From the NCBI GenBank assembly GCA_036500205.1, contig DASYCK010000056.1, positions 1-62,577 on the forward strand: a DNA stretch of 62,577 nt, read 5' to 3'. This stretch comes from DASYCK01 sp036500205. Lineage in GTDB: Bacteria > Myxococcota_A > Polyangia > Fen-1088. Below, one piece after another: positions 27,531 through 35,550 of this stretch. The notes below the pieces were generated by a model, which was given only the letters and a program-made list of their open reading frames with translations, was not told the origin of the DNA and ran no database searches. Every line of letters begins with the position of its first letter. Within the stretch, counting starts at the first letter, position 1. Made by a program: the position numbers and the translations under genes.

Positions 27531-28418
27531 ATGCGAAAACAGCTGGGATTTTTGACGTTGGCGCTGACGCTGTCGATGGGGGCCGGGCTGCTCGGCGCGC
27601 GGGCCTGGGCCGGCGCGATCGATCCGCTGTCGACGCAATTCCAGATCAACCACGCCGACCCGGAGTCGAACGTTCCGCCGATGGAGCAGCGGAACGCCAA
27701 GCCCCTCGAGTTCGGCTACTACTTGCAGGATCTGATCACCTTCGCGATGGCCGCCGACAAGAGCGGCGACCATCTGGCCGCCGCCCGCTACTACCGCGCC
27801 TTCGCCAAGGCCGTTCCCGAGGAGAGCGTGGCGTTTTCGAAGCTGTGCGAATCGCTGGAGGCGGCGGGGCAGCGCGAGCAGGCGCTGGTGGCCTGCCGGG
27901 ACGCACTGGGACGGCCGGGCCTGGAGCTGAAGGACTACCTCCGCTTCACGTCGCTGGTGCTGGGCAAGACCGGTCCATTGACGAAGGAAGAGCTCGACGA
28001 CGTGACCGAGGTCGCCGCCCATCTGCGGAAGAACCCCGAGACTCGCGTCGCCGGGATTCACGTCGAATGCGAGCTGGCGATGCACACGGCGGACGTTCCG
28101 ATGTTGCAGCGCTGCTCGGGCGAGCTGGCGGCGCTGGCGCCGGACGATCCGAAGACGATCTCGTTTCAGTGGGCGGCCGCCATGCGCGAGGAGAACGCCG
28201 CCGAGGCGCAGCGTCTGGTGAAGCGCGCCCGGATCGTGGGCATGAAGCCGGCAGGGTTGAACCGCATGGAGCGGGCGACGACGGCGCTGGACAGCAGCCA
28301 GACCAGCCGCGCCGTGACGCGTGGTTTGATGGGAGGACTGGCGCTGGCGGCGGTGGGCGCGGTCGCCGCGCTGCTGATCTGGCGTCGTCGCGGTCCTCGC
28401 CAGCGGCTGATGGCCTGA
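27531..28418 (+). CDS. Exported TPR-like protein with C-terminal membrane anchor
   Basis: 295 residues. A signal peptide (LTLALTLSMGAGLLGARAWAG) is followed by a helical region with TPR-like repeats (DHLAAARYYRAFAKAVPEE, LCESLEAAGQREQALVACRDAL). A single C-terminal transmembrane helix at about 262-284 (GLMGGLALAAVGAVAALLIW) is followed by RRRGPRQR, so the bulk would be periplasmic with the tail in the cytoplasm. The gene is divergent from the Cys-rich lipoprotein operon across a region carrying the shared boxes. Function is unknown; TPR proteins usually scaffold complexes, so a role in assembling the surface system is possible but unproven. Confidence 0.72.
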   Translation: MRKQLGFLTLALTLSMGAGLLGARAWAGAIDPLSTQFQINHADPESNVPPMEQRNAKPLEFGYYLQDLITFAMAADKSGDHLAAARYYRAFAKAVPEESVAFSKLCESLEAAGQREQALVACRDALGRPGLELKDYLRFTSLVLGKTGPLTKEELDDVTEVAAHLRKNPETRVAGIHVECELAMHTADVPMLQRCSGELAALAPDDPKTISFQWAAAMREENAAEAQRLVKRARIVGMKPAGLNRMERATTALDSSQTSRAVTRGLMGGLALAAVGAVAALLIWRRRGPRQRLMA

Positions 28419-28447
28419 GCGCGCGCGCCCGCTCGGCGTCGCGCGGT

Positions 28448-29302
28448 TCAGTGAGCTGCCGCGCCGCCGACACCCGACGGTGCCGCCGCGCCACCGATGC
28501 CGCCAGCACCGGATGGTGACTTCGCGCCGCCCGCGCCCGTCTGTCCCGCCGCGCCGCCCACGCCGCCCGCACCCGACTGTCCCGCCGCGCCCCCGGTCGC
28601 CGGCGGCGCGGGGTGATTCACGAGCACGTTGCCCAGCTCGTAAGTGACGCTGTCCCAGCCGTCGCACAGGACGGCGCTGATGGGCTGCGTGCCGTTTGGC
28701 CACGCCGACGTATCGACGGCGCCGCCGAAGGTCCCCGCGCGGTCCATGGCCAGCACGGCGTCGCCGATCTTCAGGACCCCGGCCACCGCTTCGCCGTCGG
28801 GATCGCTGACGACCGCCGAAAAGGGGAGCGACTTGTCCACCATCGCCGAGGCGGCGCTGAGCTGAATCTCGGGGCGGCGGTTCTCGCCGTGCGGGAGCCC
28901 GCGCTGGGGCTTCGCGGCCCAGCGCTGCAGGGTCTCGCGCTGCCAGTCGAGCAACGACTGGGCGGGCGACGGCGGCATGCGCGCGCGCCACCCGCTCCCC
29001 GGCGGCGTGACGTCGGTGCCGATGAGGGCCGACAGGCTGTGGGCGAGGCCCTGGCCGGCCAGTGCGGCCGCCGCGTCGCCGCACACGTCGCTGGTCATGT
29101 CGTAGAAATCGAAGCGATACGACGAGCCCGATATCGGTGCGTTCGAGCCGTGACACTGCAAGCAGGCGCCGCGCACGATCGGCTCCACGTCCGCCCAGGT
29201 CGGTTGCGCTGGAACATCGTGGGAGTCACAACCCGAGCCCACCGCCCCGGCGAAGAGCTCGGCGGACGCGAACGCCGCCGCACGGATGATCGAACGACGC
29301 AT
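28448..29302 (-). CDS. Monoheme lipoprotein with Gly-rich C-terminal tail
   Basis: 284 residues from the ATG at 29302, which overlaps the upstream stop (TGATG). The lipobox is VGSGC (Cys25). A heme motif CLQCH at 47-51 lies in IVRGACLQCHGSNAPISG, with RMPPSP (about 105) as a candidate for the axial Met. A beta-rich domain follows (about 135-225: LSAASAMVDKSLPFSAVVSDPDG), then a Gly/Ala-rich tail (GGAAGQSGAGGVGG type). It is last in a four-gene minus-strand operon of cytochromes and porins. Predicted to sit on the inner face or surface of the outer membrane and relay electrons (inference). Confidence 0.8.
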   Translation of the reverse strand: MRRSIIRAAAFASAELFAGAVGSGCDSHDVPAQPTWADVEPIVRGACLQCHGSNAPISGSSYRFDFYDMTSDVCGDAAAALAGQGLAHSLSALIGTDVTPPGSGWRARMPPSPAQSLLDWQRETLQRWAAKPQRGLPHGENRRPEIQLSAASAMVDKSLPFSAVVSDPDGEAVAGVLKIGDAVLAMDRAGTFGGAVDTSAWPNGTQPISAVLCDGWDSVTYELGNVLVNHPAPPATGGAAGQSGAGGVGGAAGQTGAGGAKSPSGAGGIGGAAAPSGVGGAAAH

Positions 29303-29967
29303 CAGTCCGCTCCCTTTCCGCCAGCTCCGCCAGCGCCTCCCGCGGCTTGCGCCCCGCCGCCGCCACCCGCGCCACCCGCGCCACCGCCACCCGCGCCGCC
29401 GCCACCGGTCCCGCCGGCGCCCGTCGCATCCACGCCCGCGTCGGGCAGTGGCACCGTGCCGGCGGGGGGACCCCCGACGACCTTCGAGGCGCCGTTCAGG
29501 ATCCAGCGCTCCACCAGTTCGATGTCCCCTTCGGCCAGCGGCCGGTCTGGCGGCATCCGCGCCACGTTCTGCGCGCGGAGCGCATTGACGACCCGAGACT
29601 CCCCGGGGTTGAAGGGGACGACCATCCCGCCAGGGCGCTGGCAGACCACGGTTCCATCCATCACGCGACAGCCCTCGTCGGCGGTGCCGTTGGGGTCGAC
29701 GATCCAGACCCACAGCGCCGTCAGGCTGGTGTATCCGCGATCGGGATCGGAGAAATCCATGCCGTCAGCGGCGGCCGCCGGGCTGTGACAGCTACCGGTC
29801 GCGCAGTTCGGCTGAAAGATGATGGGCGAGATGTACTCCCAGGTGGCGGGGCGATGGTCGGCGCCACAGCTCGCCGCGCCGGACATGGCCAGGAGCCCGA
29901 GCGCCACGGTGGCGCGCAGCCCCGGCGAGCGGCGGGTTGGCAACGACTGAAGAGACTGTTTCGCCAT
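29302..29967 (-). CDS. Lipoprotein with CX4CH heme-like motif and Gly-rich tail
   Basis: 221 residues with a lipobox (MSGAASC, Cys34). The sequence CATGSCH at 55-61 gives CX4CH, a rare but known variant of the c-heme attachment site, in the usual context of small cytochrome domains (ISPIIFQPNC.TGSCHSP). ARMPPDRPL (about 140) is the probable axial Met region, followed by ELVERWILNGA as in cytochrome c class I C-terminal helices. Residues about 180-221 are almost pure Gly/Ala. Whether heme is attached is uncertain because of the extra spacer residue. It is coupled to the downstream monoheme lipoprotein. Confidence 0.75.
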   Translation of the reverse strand: MAKQSLQSLPTRRSPGLRATVALGLLAMSGAASCGADHRPATWEYISPIIFQPNCATGSCHSPAAAADGMDFSDPDRGYTSLTALWVWIVDPNGTADEGCRVMDGTVVCQRPGGMVVPFNPGESRVVNALRAQNVARMPPDRPLAEGDIELVERWILNGASKVVGGPPAGTVPLPDAGVDATGAGGTGGGGAGGGGAGGAGGGGGAQAAGGAGGAGGKGAD

Positions 29968-29986
29968 GATGAGTCCGTCGAGCAGC

Positions 29987-31501
29987 TCAGAAGATGTAGA
30001 ACGCCGACGCTTGCAGGCGGTAGTTCTTGCGGGTGGAGTCGTCGACGAACTTCTGGTTGAACCAGGCCCCTTCGAAGCCGAGGCGGAGCGCCGGATCCAG
30101 ATCGATGAAGATGTTGCCGTCCGCCCACTGCGAGCGCTTGAACACGGTCGCGGTCATGCTGCCCGTCGCGTACAGATCGATGTTGTGCGAGCTGAGCTGC
30201 GAGAAGTTCGCCGACAGCCAGACGTGGCCCGACGGCGGCAGGTAGTACTGCAGGCCGACGATGAACGAGCGCCAGTCGATCGAGTGGAGCTGGCCGGTGC
30301 TGGAATACGTCACCAATCCGGGGTCGACGTTCGGCGTGTAGGTGGGCGCGGGCGTCGTCATGTTGGGGTTGGGGAGCGCAGGGAACGCCAGGTTCCCGGT
30401 GAGGCCGGTGTAGAGGTCGGCGATCCCCGTGCCTTGAACGAACGAGCCGGTCAACGTCAGCGCCTCCTCGCGGTGGTCGAGCGTCGCCGGAATGATGGGG
30501 ACGAGGACGTCGACCGAGATACCTCCGGCGTTCTTCCCCTTCGTGCTGACCGGGGCCGACGCGAGCTCGTCGACGCGAAAGTGCCGGTAGACGCCCGAGA
30601 CGCCGATGCCCGCCGCGTCGACGGCGGTGCCGGTCGAGCCGGCCGTGTGCAGGGCCTTCCAGCGATTGAACAGCAGGCGGACGCCGCCCTGAACGTCGGG
30701 CAACGCGCCGTCGCGCTGGGGAGGGCGGGCCACGGCGGTCGCGATGTCGAGCGTCGCGTTCTCCCCCTTGAACGAGTGCGACATGCGAAATTGCAGCGCG
30801 CGTGAGTAGATCTCGCCCGGGATGCCCTGGATCTCGACGGTGTTGGGATGAAAGTACGACTGCCACCCGAACAGCTGCCAGTACTGACCGGCCAGGAAAT
30901 CGACGGCCGGCGTCTCCATCTTCAGCGCCATGTGCCGGAACCTGAATGTGGGGTTCGTGAACAGCGCCGACTCGGCCACCGGCGACGGTTGATTGCCCAG
31001 GAAGTCCATCTCGAGGATGGCCGAGGCACGGAGCAACTCCGTCTCGGGGCCTTTCAGCTTCAACCCGATGCGTGAGTTGCGCCCGGTGAACGTCAAGCGG
31101 CTGTGACCGGCGGCGAACGTCCCCGTCTTCGAGAGGACCGTGTTCCCCGGCGTCTCGTTGAGGGCCTGCGTCGAGTCGAGGATGCTGTCGAACTCGACGA
31201 AGCCGTAGAGCTCGGCCGCGTACTTGGTGCTGAGCGCCGGTTTGGGCGGCGCGGGTGGCGGAGGCGGGGGCGCGGCCACGACGGGAGGCGAGGGCGTCTC
31301 GCCGCTCGGCGGCGGCGGTGGCGCCTCGATCTGCACGTCGTCGCTGGGGGCGACCGGCGCGGCATTCTCCGTGGGCGCCGGCGCGTCCGTCGCCGATGCG
31401 TCGGCCTGCATCGTGTTGGCGCTGGCCCGACGGCCCGCCGCCAACGCCAGCACGATGAGAACCTGAGCAGTGAGCCTCGGTAACGGATGTCGTCGTCTCA
31501 T
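29987..31501 (-). CDS. Outer-membrane porin-like beta-barrel (DcaP-like) with Pro-rich N-terminus
   Basis: 504 residues from the ATG at 31501, preceded by GGAG. A signal peptide comes first, then a Pro-rich segment (about 55-85, PPPPPSGETPSPP and PPPPPPAPP). A DcaP-like start of the barrel follows (AELYGFVEFDSILDSTQ...RLTFTGRNSRIGLKLKGPE...ILEMDFLGN). Repeated beta-strands run to the end, which is the outer-membrane insertion signature NYRLQASAFYIF (terminal Phe). DcaP porins take up dicarboxylates or peptides, but the substrate here is unknown. It lies second in the heme-porin operon, so it may serve as the barrel of a porin-cytochrome conduit (inference). Confidence 0.82.
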   Translation of the reverse strand: MRRRHPLPRLTAQVLIVLALAAGRRASANTMQADASATDAPAPTENAAPVAPSDDVQIEAPPPPPSGETPSPPVVAAPPPPPPAPPKPALSTKYAAELYGFVEFDSILDSTQALNETPGNTVLSKTGTFAAGHSRLTFTGRNSRIGLKLKGPETELLRASAILEMDFLGNQPSPVAESALFTNPTFRFRHMALKMETPAVDFLAGQYWQLFGWQSYFHPNTVEIQGIPGEIYSRALQFRMSHSFKGENATLDIATAVARPPQRDGALPDVQGGVRLLFNRWKALHTAGSTGTAVDAAGIGVSGVYRHFRVDELASAPVSTKGKNAGGISVDVLVPIIPATLDHREEALTLTGSFVQGTGIADLYTGLTGNLAFPALPNPNMTTPAPTYTPNVDPGLVTYSSTGQLHSIDWRSFIVGLQYYLPPSGHVWLSANFSQLSSHNIDLYATGSMTATVFKRSQWADGNIFIDLDPALRLGFEGAWFNQKFVDDSTRKNYRLQASAFYIF

Positions 31502-31554
31502 GGATCTCCTCGAGCTCTTCACGAAAGACCGCGCGCAGTTCTGTCGTCCGGACG

Positions 31555-32709
31555 TCATAGGAAGTAGTGAACCTGGGCCAGGAAGGTCTTGGCGGACGGC
31601 AACCCCGACGGGACCGCCAGCTGGCCGTACAGCTGCACCTCGAAGTGCGCGTAGGGGAACCAGCTGAACAGGCCCGTGGCGGCGTTCGTCGTGGTGTCTC
31701 CCGCGCTGAGGTCGGTCTGCGTCCGTTCCCAGAGCAAGGTCGCCATCAGCCCCTTGAACGGGAGCAGCGCCACTCCGGTCGCGCTGACGAAGCCGTCGCT
31801 GCCGCCAGCATTGCCGGCCTCGCGATGAATGAGATCGCCTTCGCCGAGGAGCATCATCCGCGCGGGCGCCAGCCAGTACTTGCCGATGGCGCCCACGATG
31901 GTGCGCGCGGCGCCGGGCTCCGACGCGTAGCGGGCCTGCACGGCGATCGACCCGCTTTCGTTCAGGATTCGCCGCTCGAAGTACAGCGCGACGCCCGACT
32001 CGGTGCTGCCCACGTGGCGAAGAAAGTCGGGCGCGAACGCGGTGACGTGCAGCTCGAGGTCGTCGCCGACGTAGCCACCCGAGACGTTGTACGTCTCCTG
32101 CATCAGGTTGAAGCCGGTGTCGCGTCGGACGTACAGCGTGTGCTCGGCGAAGCGCATGCCGAACGGCGCGAAGAAACGTCCGGCGCGCACGTAAGGGCCG
32201 ACCGGGCTGGGCCGCCACATCACGTAGTGCTCGGGCGAGATCAGCCACGACGCGGTGATGGGCTGATAGTTCTGGGCCGGGACCAGCGCCTCGTTGGCGC
32301 GCAGCTGGCCCCGATCGCCGAGGCTGCCGTAAGCGGAGAAGTCACCGAGCGACAGCCGCCCCGCGAGCTGCGCCTGCATGGGGAACGCCGCCACCTTGGC
32401 GCCGCTCGGGTCCTGGACGTCCTCGGCGACGAAGGCGCCGCGGACGTCGCCGCCCAGCGCCGCCCACGCCGGCAAGGTCGCCGCACCGTGAAGAAACGCG
32501 CCGTTCCCGCCGAACGTCGACAGCTCCTCGCCTGCGGCGTCTTGCCCGTAGCCGGTCAGCAGCCCGCCGCCCGCCGGCGAGAAGTGACACTGATCGCAGC
32601 GCGCCGCGCCCGACGAGAACTGCCACTGCGGAAACGCCTCGGCCGGTGTGGTCACCAGCAGTCCCGCGACCAGCGCCACGGCCGCCAGGAACAATCGTTC
32701 AACGGTCAT
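31555..32709 (-). CDS. Heme-motif / outer-membrane beta-barrel fusion
   Basis: 384 residues. A signal peptide (LFLAAVALVAGLLVTTPAEA) is followed by a CDQCH heme motif at 38-42 (CDQCHFSPAGGGLLTGYG). About 300 residues of amphipathic beta-strands end in the aromatic signature QVHYFL. Strands such as YVRAGRFFAPFGMRFAEHTLYVRRDTGF and APARMMLLGEGDLIH are porin-like. A c-type heme at the mouth of a barrel would put a redox centre next to the outer membrane. It is the first gene of the operon 32709 to 28448. A related domain arrangement is annotated in other deltaproteobacteria only as hypothetical, as far as I recall. Confidence 0.8.
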   Translation of the reverse strand: MTVERLFLAAVALVAGLLVTTPAEAFPQWQFSSGAARCDQCHFSPAGGGLLTGYGQDAAGEELSTFGGNGAFLHGAATLPAWAALGGDVRGAFVAEDVQDPSGAKVAAFPMQAQLAGRLSLGDFSAYGSLGDRGQLRANEALVPAQNYQPITASWLISPEHYVMWRPSPVGPYVRAGRFFAPFGMRFAEHTLYVRRDTGFNLMQETYNVSGGYVGDDLELHVTAFAPDFLRHVGSTESGVALYFERRILNESGSIAVQARYASEPGAARTIVGAIGKYWLAPARMMLLGEGDLIHREAGNAGGSDGFVSATGVALLPFKGLMATLLWERTQTDLSAGDTTTNAATGLFSWFPYAHFEVQLYGQLAVPSGLPSAKTFLAQVHYFL

Positions 32710-33065
32710 TCAAATGACCGGCCCACGAACGAACGAGAACCCCGGCGCGTCTTCACGACGTGCGATGACGACGTCGAAGTTGGCCAGGGCGTTCATGACG
32801 GGGCCCTTGTACATCGGTGCGCGGTTCCGAAAATGCCAGGTTCGAAAACAGTCCGAAACGCTTTGGCGACTGTTGGTGTCTATCGTCGTGGCGGCGCTGA
32901 CGGAAGGTGGGCCCACTCGGGCCGGATGGCCGTCACGCCATCGATTCGCCGCAAAAGCGTCGACAGCTTGTAACGAAATCGCGACCGGTCCGCCCTGGCA
33001 CGCGGGCTACGGTGCGGAGTCATTTATCGCGAAACGGCCGCGGCGAGGGGACCTCGATCACTTCA
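32710..33065. other. Divergent intergenic region before the heme-porin operon and ppk1
   Basis: No gene is supported in this 356-bp stretch. It carries TTCCGAAAATG (32824-32834), TTCGAAAACAG (32841-32851, identical to 14067-14077) and GTCCGAAACGC. These resemble the boxes near the sigma-54 activator gene. I found no convincing sigma-54 promoter on either strand. Confidence 0.4.
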
Positions 33066-35318
33066 ATGAATTCTCCCCAGGCACTGTCCGAAACCTCGCT
33101 GGCGGAGGCGTCGGCGCTCGCCGCCGCGCCGACCTCGGAGGTCCCGCCCGATCTCGATCAGCCCGCCCTGTATGTGAACCGGGAGACCTCCTGGTTGGCG
33201 TTCAACGCGCGCGTCCTGGCCGAGGCCGCCAACAGCCGCTGGCCCCTGCTGGAACGGCTGAAGTTCCTGGCCATCTCGTCGTCGAACCTCGACGAGTTCT
33301 TCATGATTCGTGTGTCGGGCCTGCACGAGCAGCTCGAGGCGGCGCTGGTCGAGACCAGCGCCGACGGTCGCAGCCCGCGCGAGCAGCTCGACATCATCGG
33401 CCCGCTGATCCGGGGGCACCTGGAAGCCGCGTCGCGCCTGCTGTCGAGCGAGCTGCTTCCGGCGCTGGCGGCGGAGGGAGTTCACATCCGCAACTGGCGC
33501 GACCTCGACGAGGGTACGATGCACCTGGCGCGCCAGTACTTCCGACGCTCGGTGTTCCCGGTGGTGACGCCGCTGGCCGTCGACCCCGGCCATCCGTTTC
33601 CGTTTCTCTCCAATCTGTCGCTGTCGCTTGCGGTGGAGGCGCGCGACCCCGACACCGCGGAACGGAAGTTCGCCCGGGTGAAGGTCCCCGAGATTCTCCC
33701 TCGCTTCGTCCCGCTCGGTGACCTCGATCCGGCGCGCGCCGCGCCGGCGCCCGCTCAGCCGGTCGTGCACGAGTTCCTTCCCCTCGAGCAGCTGATCGCG
33801 GCCAACCTGGACGCTCTGTTTCCGGGCATGGAGATCCTCGGCTGCTCGCCGTTCCGGGTCACGCGCGACATGGACATGGAGATCCTCGAGGACGAGGCGC
33901 ACGATCTGCTCTCCATCGTCGATCGCGAGATCCGCAAGCGCCGCTTCGGCGCCTGCGTTCGCCTGGAGGTCGACGCGGGGATCCCCGAGCGGGTGCGTCG
34001 TCTGCTGGTGGAGAAGCTGGAGATCGACGACGAGGACGTCTACGACGCGGCCGGCCCGCTCGGCCTGTCGGCGCTGATGCCGCTGACGTCGTTGAACCGC
34101 CCCGATCTGCGCGATCCTCCCTTCGTCCCACGCGCACTGGCCGAGCTGCCCGACGACGCCGACCTGTTCGACGTGGTGCGCGGTCGTGACGTGCTGCTGC
34201 ACCACCCTTACGAATCGTTCTCGCCCGTGCTCGAGTTCCTGCGGCGCGCCGCGGAGGATCCGAAGGTCCTCGCCATCAAGATGACGCTGTACCGCACGGG
34301 CTCGAACTCCGAGGCGGTGCGGACGCTGATCCGCGCTGCCGAGAACGGCAAGCAGGTCGCCGTCTCGATCGAGATCAAGGCGCGCTTCGACGAGGAGAAG
34401 AACATCGCCTGGGCGAAGGCGCTGGAGCGGGCGGGTGCGCACGTGTTCTTCGGGCACGCCATCTCGAAGACGCACGCCAAGGTGGCGCTGGTGGTGCGGC
34501 AGGAGGAGGACGGCCTGCGTCGCTACGTGCATCTGGCGACGGGAAACTACAACGCTGGCACGGCCCGGCTGTACACCGACGTCGGCCTGCTGACCGCCGA
34601 CCCCGAGATCGGCGAGGACGTGAGCGAGTTCTTCAACGGCCTGTCGGGCTTCTCGAAGAAGGCCCGCCACCGCAAGCTGGCGGTGGCGCCGACGGCGCTG
34701 AGCCAGGCGTTACTGGCCAAGATCGAGCGGCAGACGGAGCGCGCCAGGGCCGGTCAGCCGGCGCGCATCTTCGCCAAGATGAACGCCTTGGTCGAGGCGC
34801 CCATCATCCGCGCGCTGTACCGGGCGGCCATCGCGGGCGTGTCGGTCGATCTGTGCGTGCGCGGCGTCTGCTGCTTGCGCCCCGGAATTCCGGGGGTATC
34901 CGAGAACATCCGGGTGTTCTCGATCGTGGGGCGCTTCCTCGAGCATGAGCGGGTGTTCCTGTTCGGAGCGCCCGGCGACGAAGAGTGGTTCCTGTCATCC
35001 GCCGACTGGATGCCGCGCAACCTGCATCGGCGGGTCGAGCTACTGTTCCCCATCGAGGCGCCGGAGCTGCGCGAGCGCATCCGCCACGAGGTCCTCGAGC
35101 CGGCGCTGGCGCGGGACAACGGCGCCTACGACATGGACGTGAACGGCGACTACCACCCGCGGCTTCCCGCGGTCGGGGCGCCGCGCCGCGAGGCGCAGGC
35201 GGAAGTCATGGACCGGGTGATGCGACGAGCGTTGCAGGTGGTGGCGCGTGGCGCCGATGTCGCCAGCAAGGACCACGCCGTCGACCGAGGCAAGAAGAAA
35301 CGCAAGGAGAAGAGATGA
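33066..35318 (+). CDS. ppk: Polyphosphate kinase 1
   Basis: Reversible transfer of the ATP gamma-phosphate to polyphosphate. 750 residues, slightly above the typical 690-740 because of an N-terminal Ala-rich extension. The start at 33066 was chosen because the frame upstream lacks protein-like sequence. Signatures: YVNRETSWLAFNARVL, LAISSSNLDEFFMIRVSG, LLHHPYESF, IKMTLYRTGSNSEAV, IEIKARFDEEKNI and THAKVALVVRQ with His470 (equivalent to E. coli His435). The second active-site His is probably His627 in RFLEHERVFLF. PLD-like domains are complete. No ppx is adjacent. A short ORF is coupled to its 3' end. Confidence 0.95.
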   Translation: MNSPQALSETSLAEASALAAAPTSEVPPDLDQPALYVNRETSWLAFNARVLAEAANSRWPLLERLKFLAISSSNLDEFFMIRVSGLHEQLEAALVETSADGRSPREQLDIIGPLIRGHLEAASRLLSSELLPALAAEGVHIRNWRDLDEGTMHLARQYFRRSVFPVVTPLAVDPGHPFPFLSNLSLSLAVEARDPDTAERKFARVKVPEILPRFVPLGDLDPARAAPAPAQPVVHEFLPLEQLIAANLDALFPGMEILGCSPFRVTRDMDMEILEDEAHDLLSIVDREIRKRRFGACVRLEVDAGIPERVRRLLVEKLEIDDEDVYDAAGPLGLSALMPLTSLNRPDLRDPPFVPRALAELPDDADLFDVVRGRDVLLHHPYESFSPVLEFLRRAAEDPKVLAIKMTLYRTGSNSEAVRTLIRAAENGKQVAVSIEIKARFDEEKNIAWAKALERAGAHVFFGHAISKTHAKVALVVRQEEDGLRRYVHLATGNYNAGTARLYTDVGLLTADPEIGEDVSEFFNGLSGFSKKARHRKLAVAPTALSQALLAKIERQTERARAGQPARIFAKMNALVEAPIIRALYRAAIAGVSVDLCVRGVCCLRPGIPGVSENIRVFSIVGRFLEHERVFLFGAPGDEEWFLSSADWMPRNLHRRVELLFPIEAPELRERIRHEVLEPALARDNGAYDMDVNGDYHPRLPAVGAPRREAQAEVMDRVMRRALQVVARGADVASKDHAVDRGKKKRKEKR

Positions 35319-35386
35319 ACACACCCGCGACGTCGTCGCTCCTGCTCTCGGGCTCGCTGTTCTGGCTGTTCAGCAAGATCGGGTAA
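35315..35386 (+). CDS. Possible 23-residue membrane peptide coupled to ppk
   Basis: The ATG overlaps the ppk stop (ATGA) and is preceded by AAGGAG 5 nt upstream. The peptide MNTPATSSLLLSGSLFWLFSKIG is a single hydrophobic helix with a Lys near the end. The combination of ribosome site, stop-start overlap and membrane-like composition is unusual for chance. It could be a small regulator of ppk or an unrelated toxin-like peptide, or the ribosome site may be fortuitous in the Lys-rich end of ppk. It is too short for family assignment. Confidence 0.4.
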   Translation: MNTPATSSLLLSGSLFWLFSKIG

Positions 35387-35550
35387 TCGTTCGCGGATCG
35401 AGGCTGGCGTTGCACCGCGGCGGGGGCGTTCGCGCCGTCGCCGCGGGCGCGTCTCGTCGCGTTCGCCTACGTATGACGCCGTTTGTGGGTTATATGTACG
35501 CGTCTAAACCGACCGATTTTGTCGAAAAGCCCAGGAACAAGGAGAGCACG

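Noticed and set aside
35387..35550. SAH riboswitch upstream of ahcY
   Set aside because: CGAGGCTGGCGTTGCACCG faintly resembles the conserved GAGGAGCGCUGC segment, and the gene is the classic target. I could not pair the required stems or find the CCAGGCUCG partner, so no feature is claimed. An Infernal search with the SAH riboswitch model would settle it.
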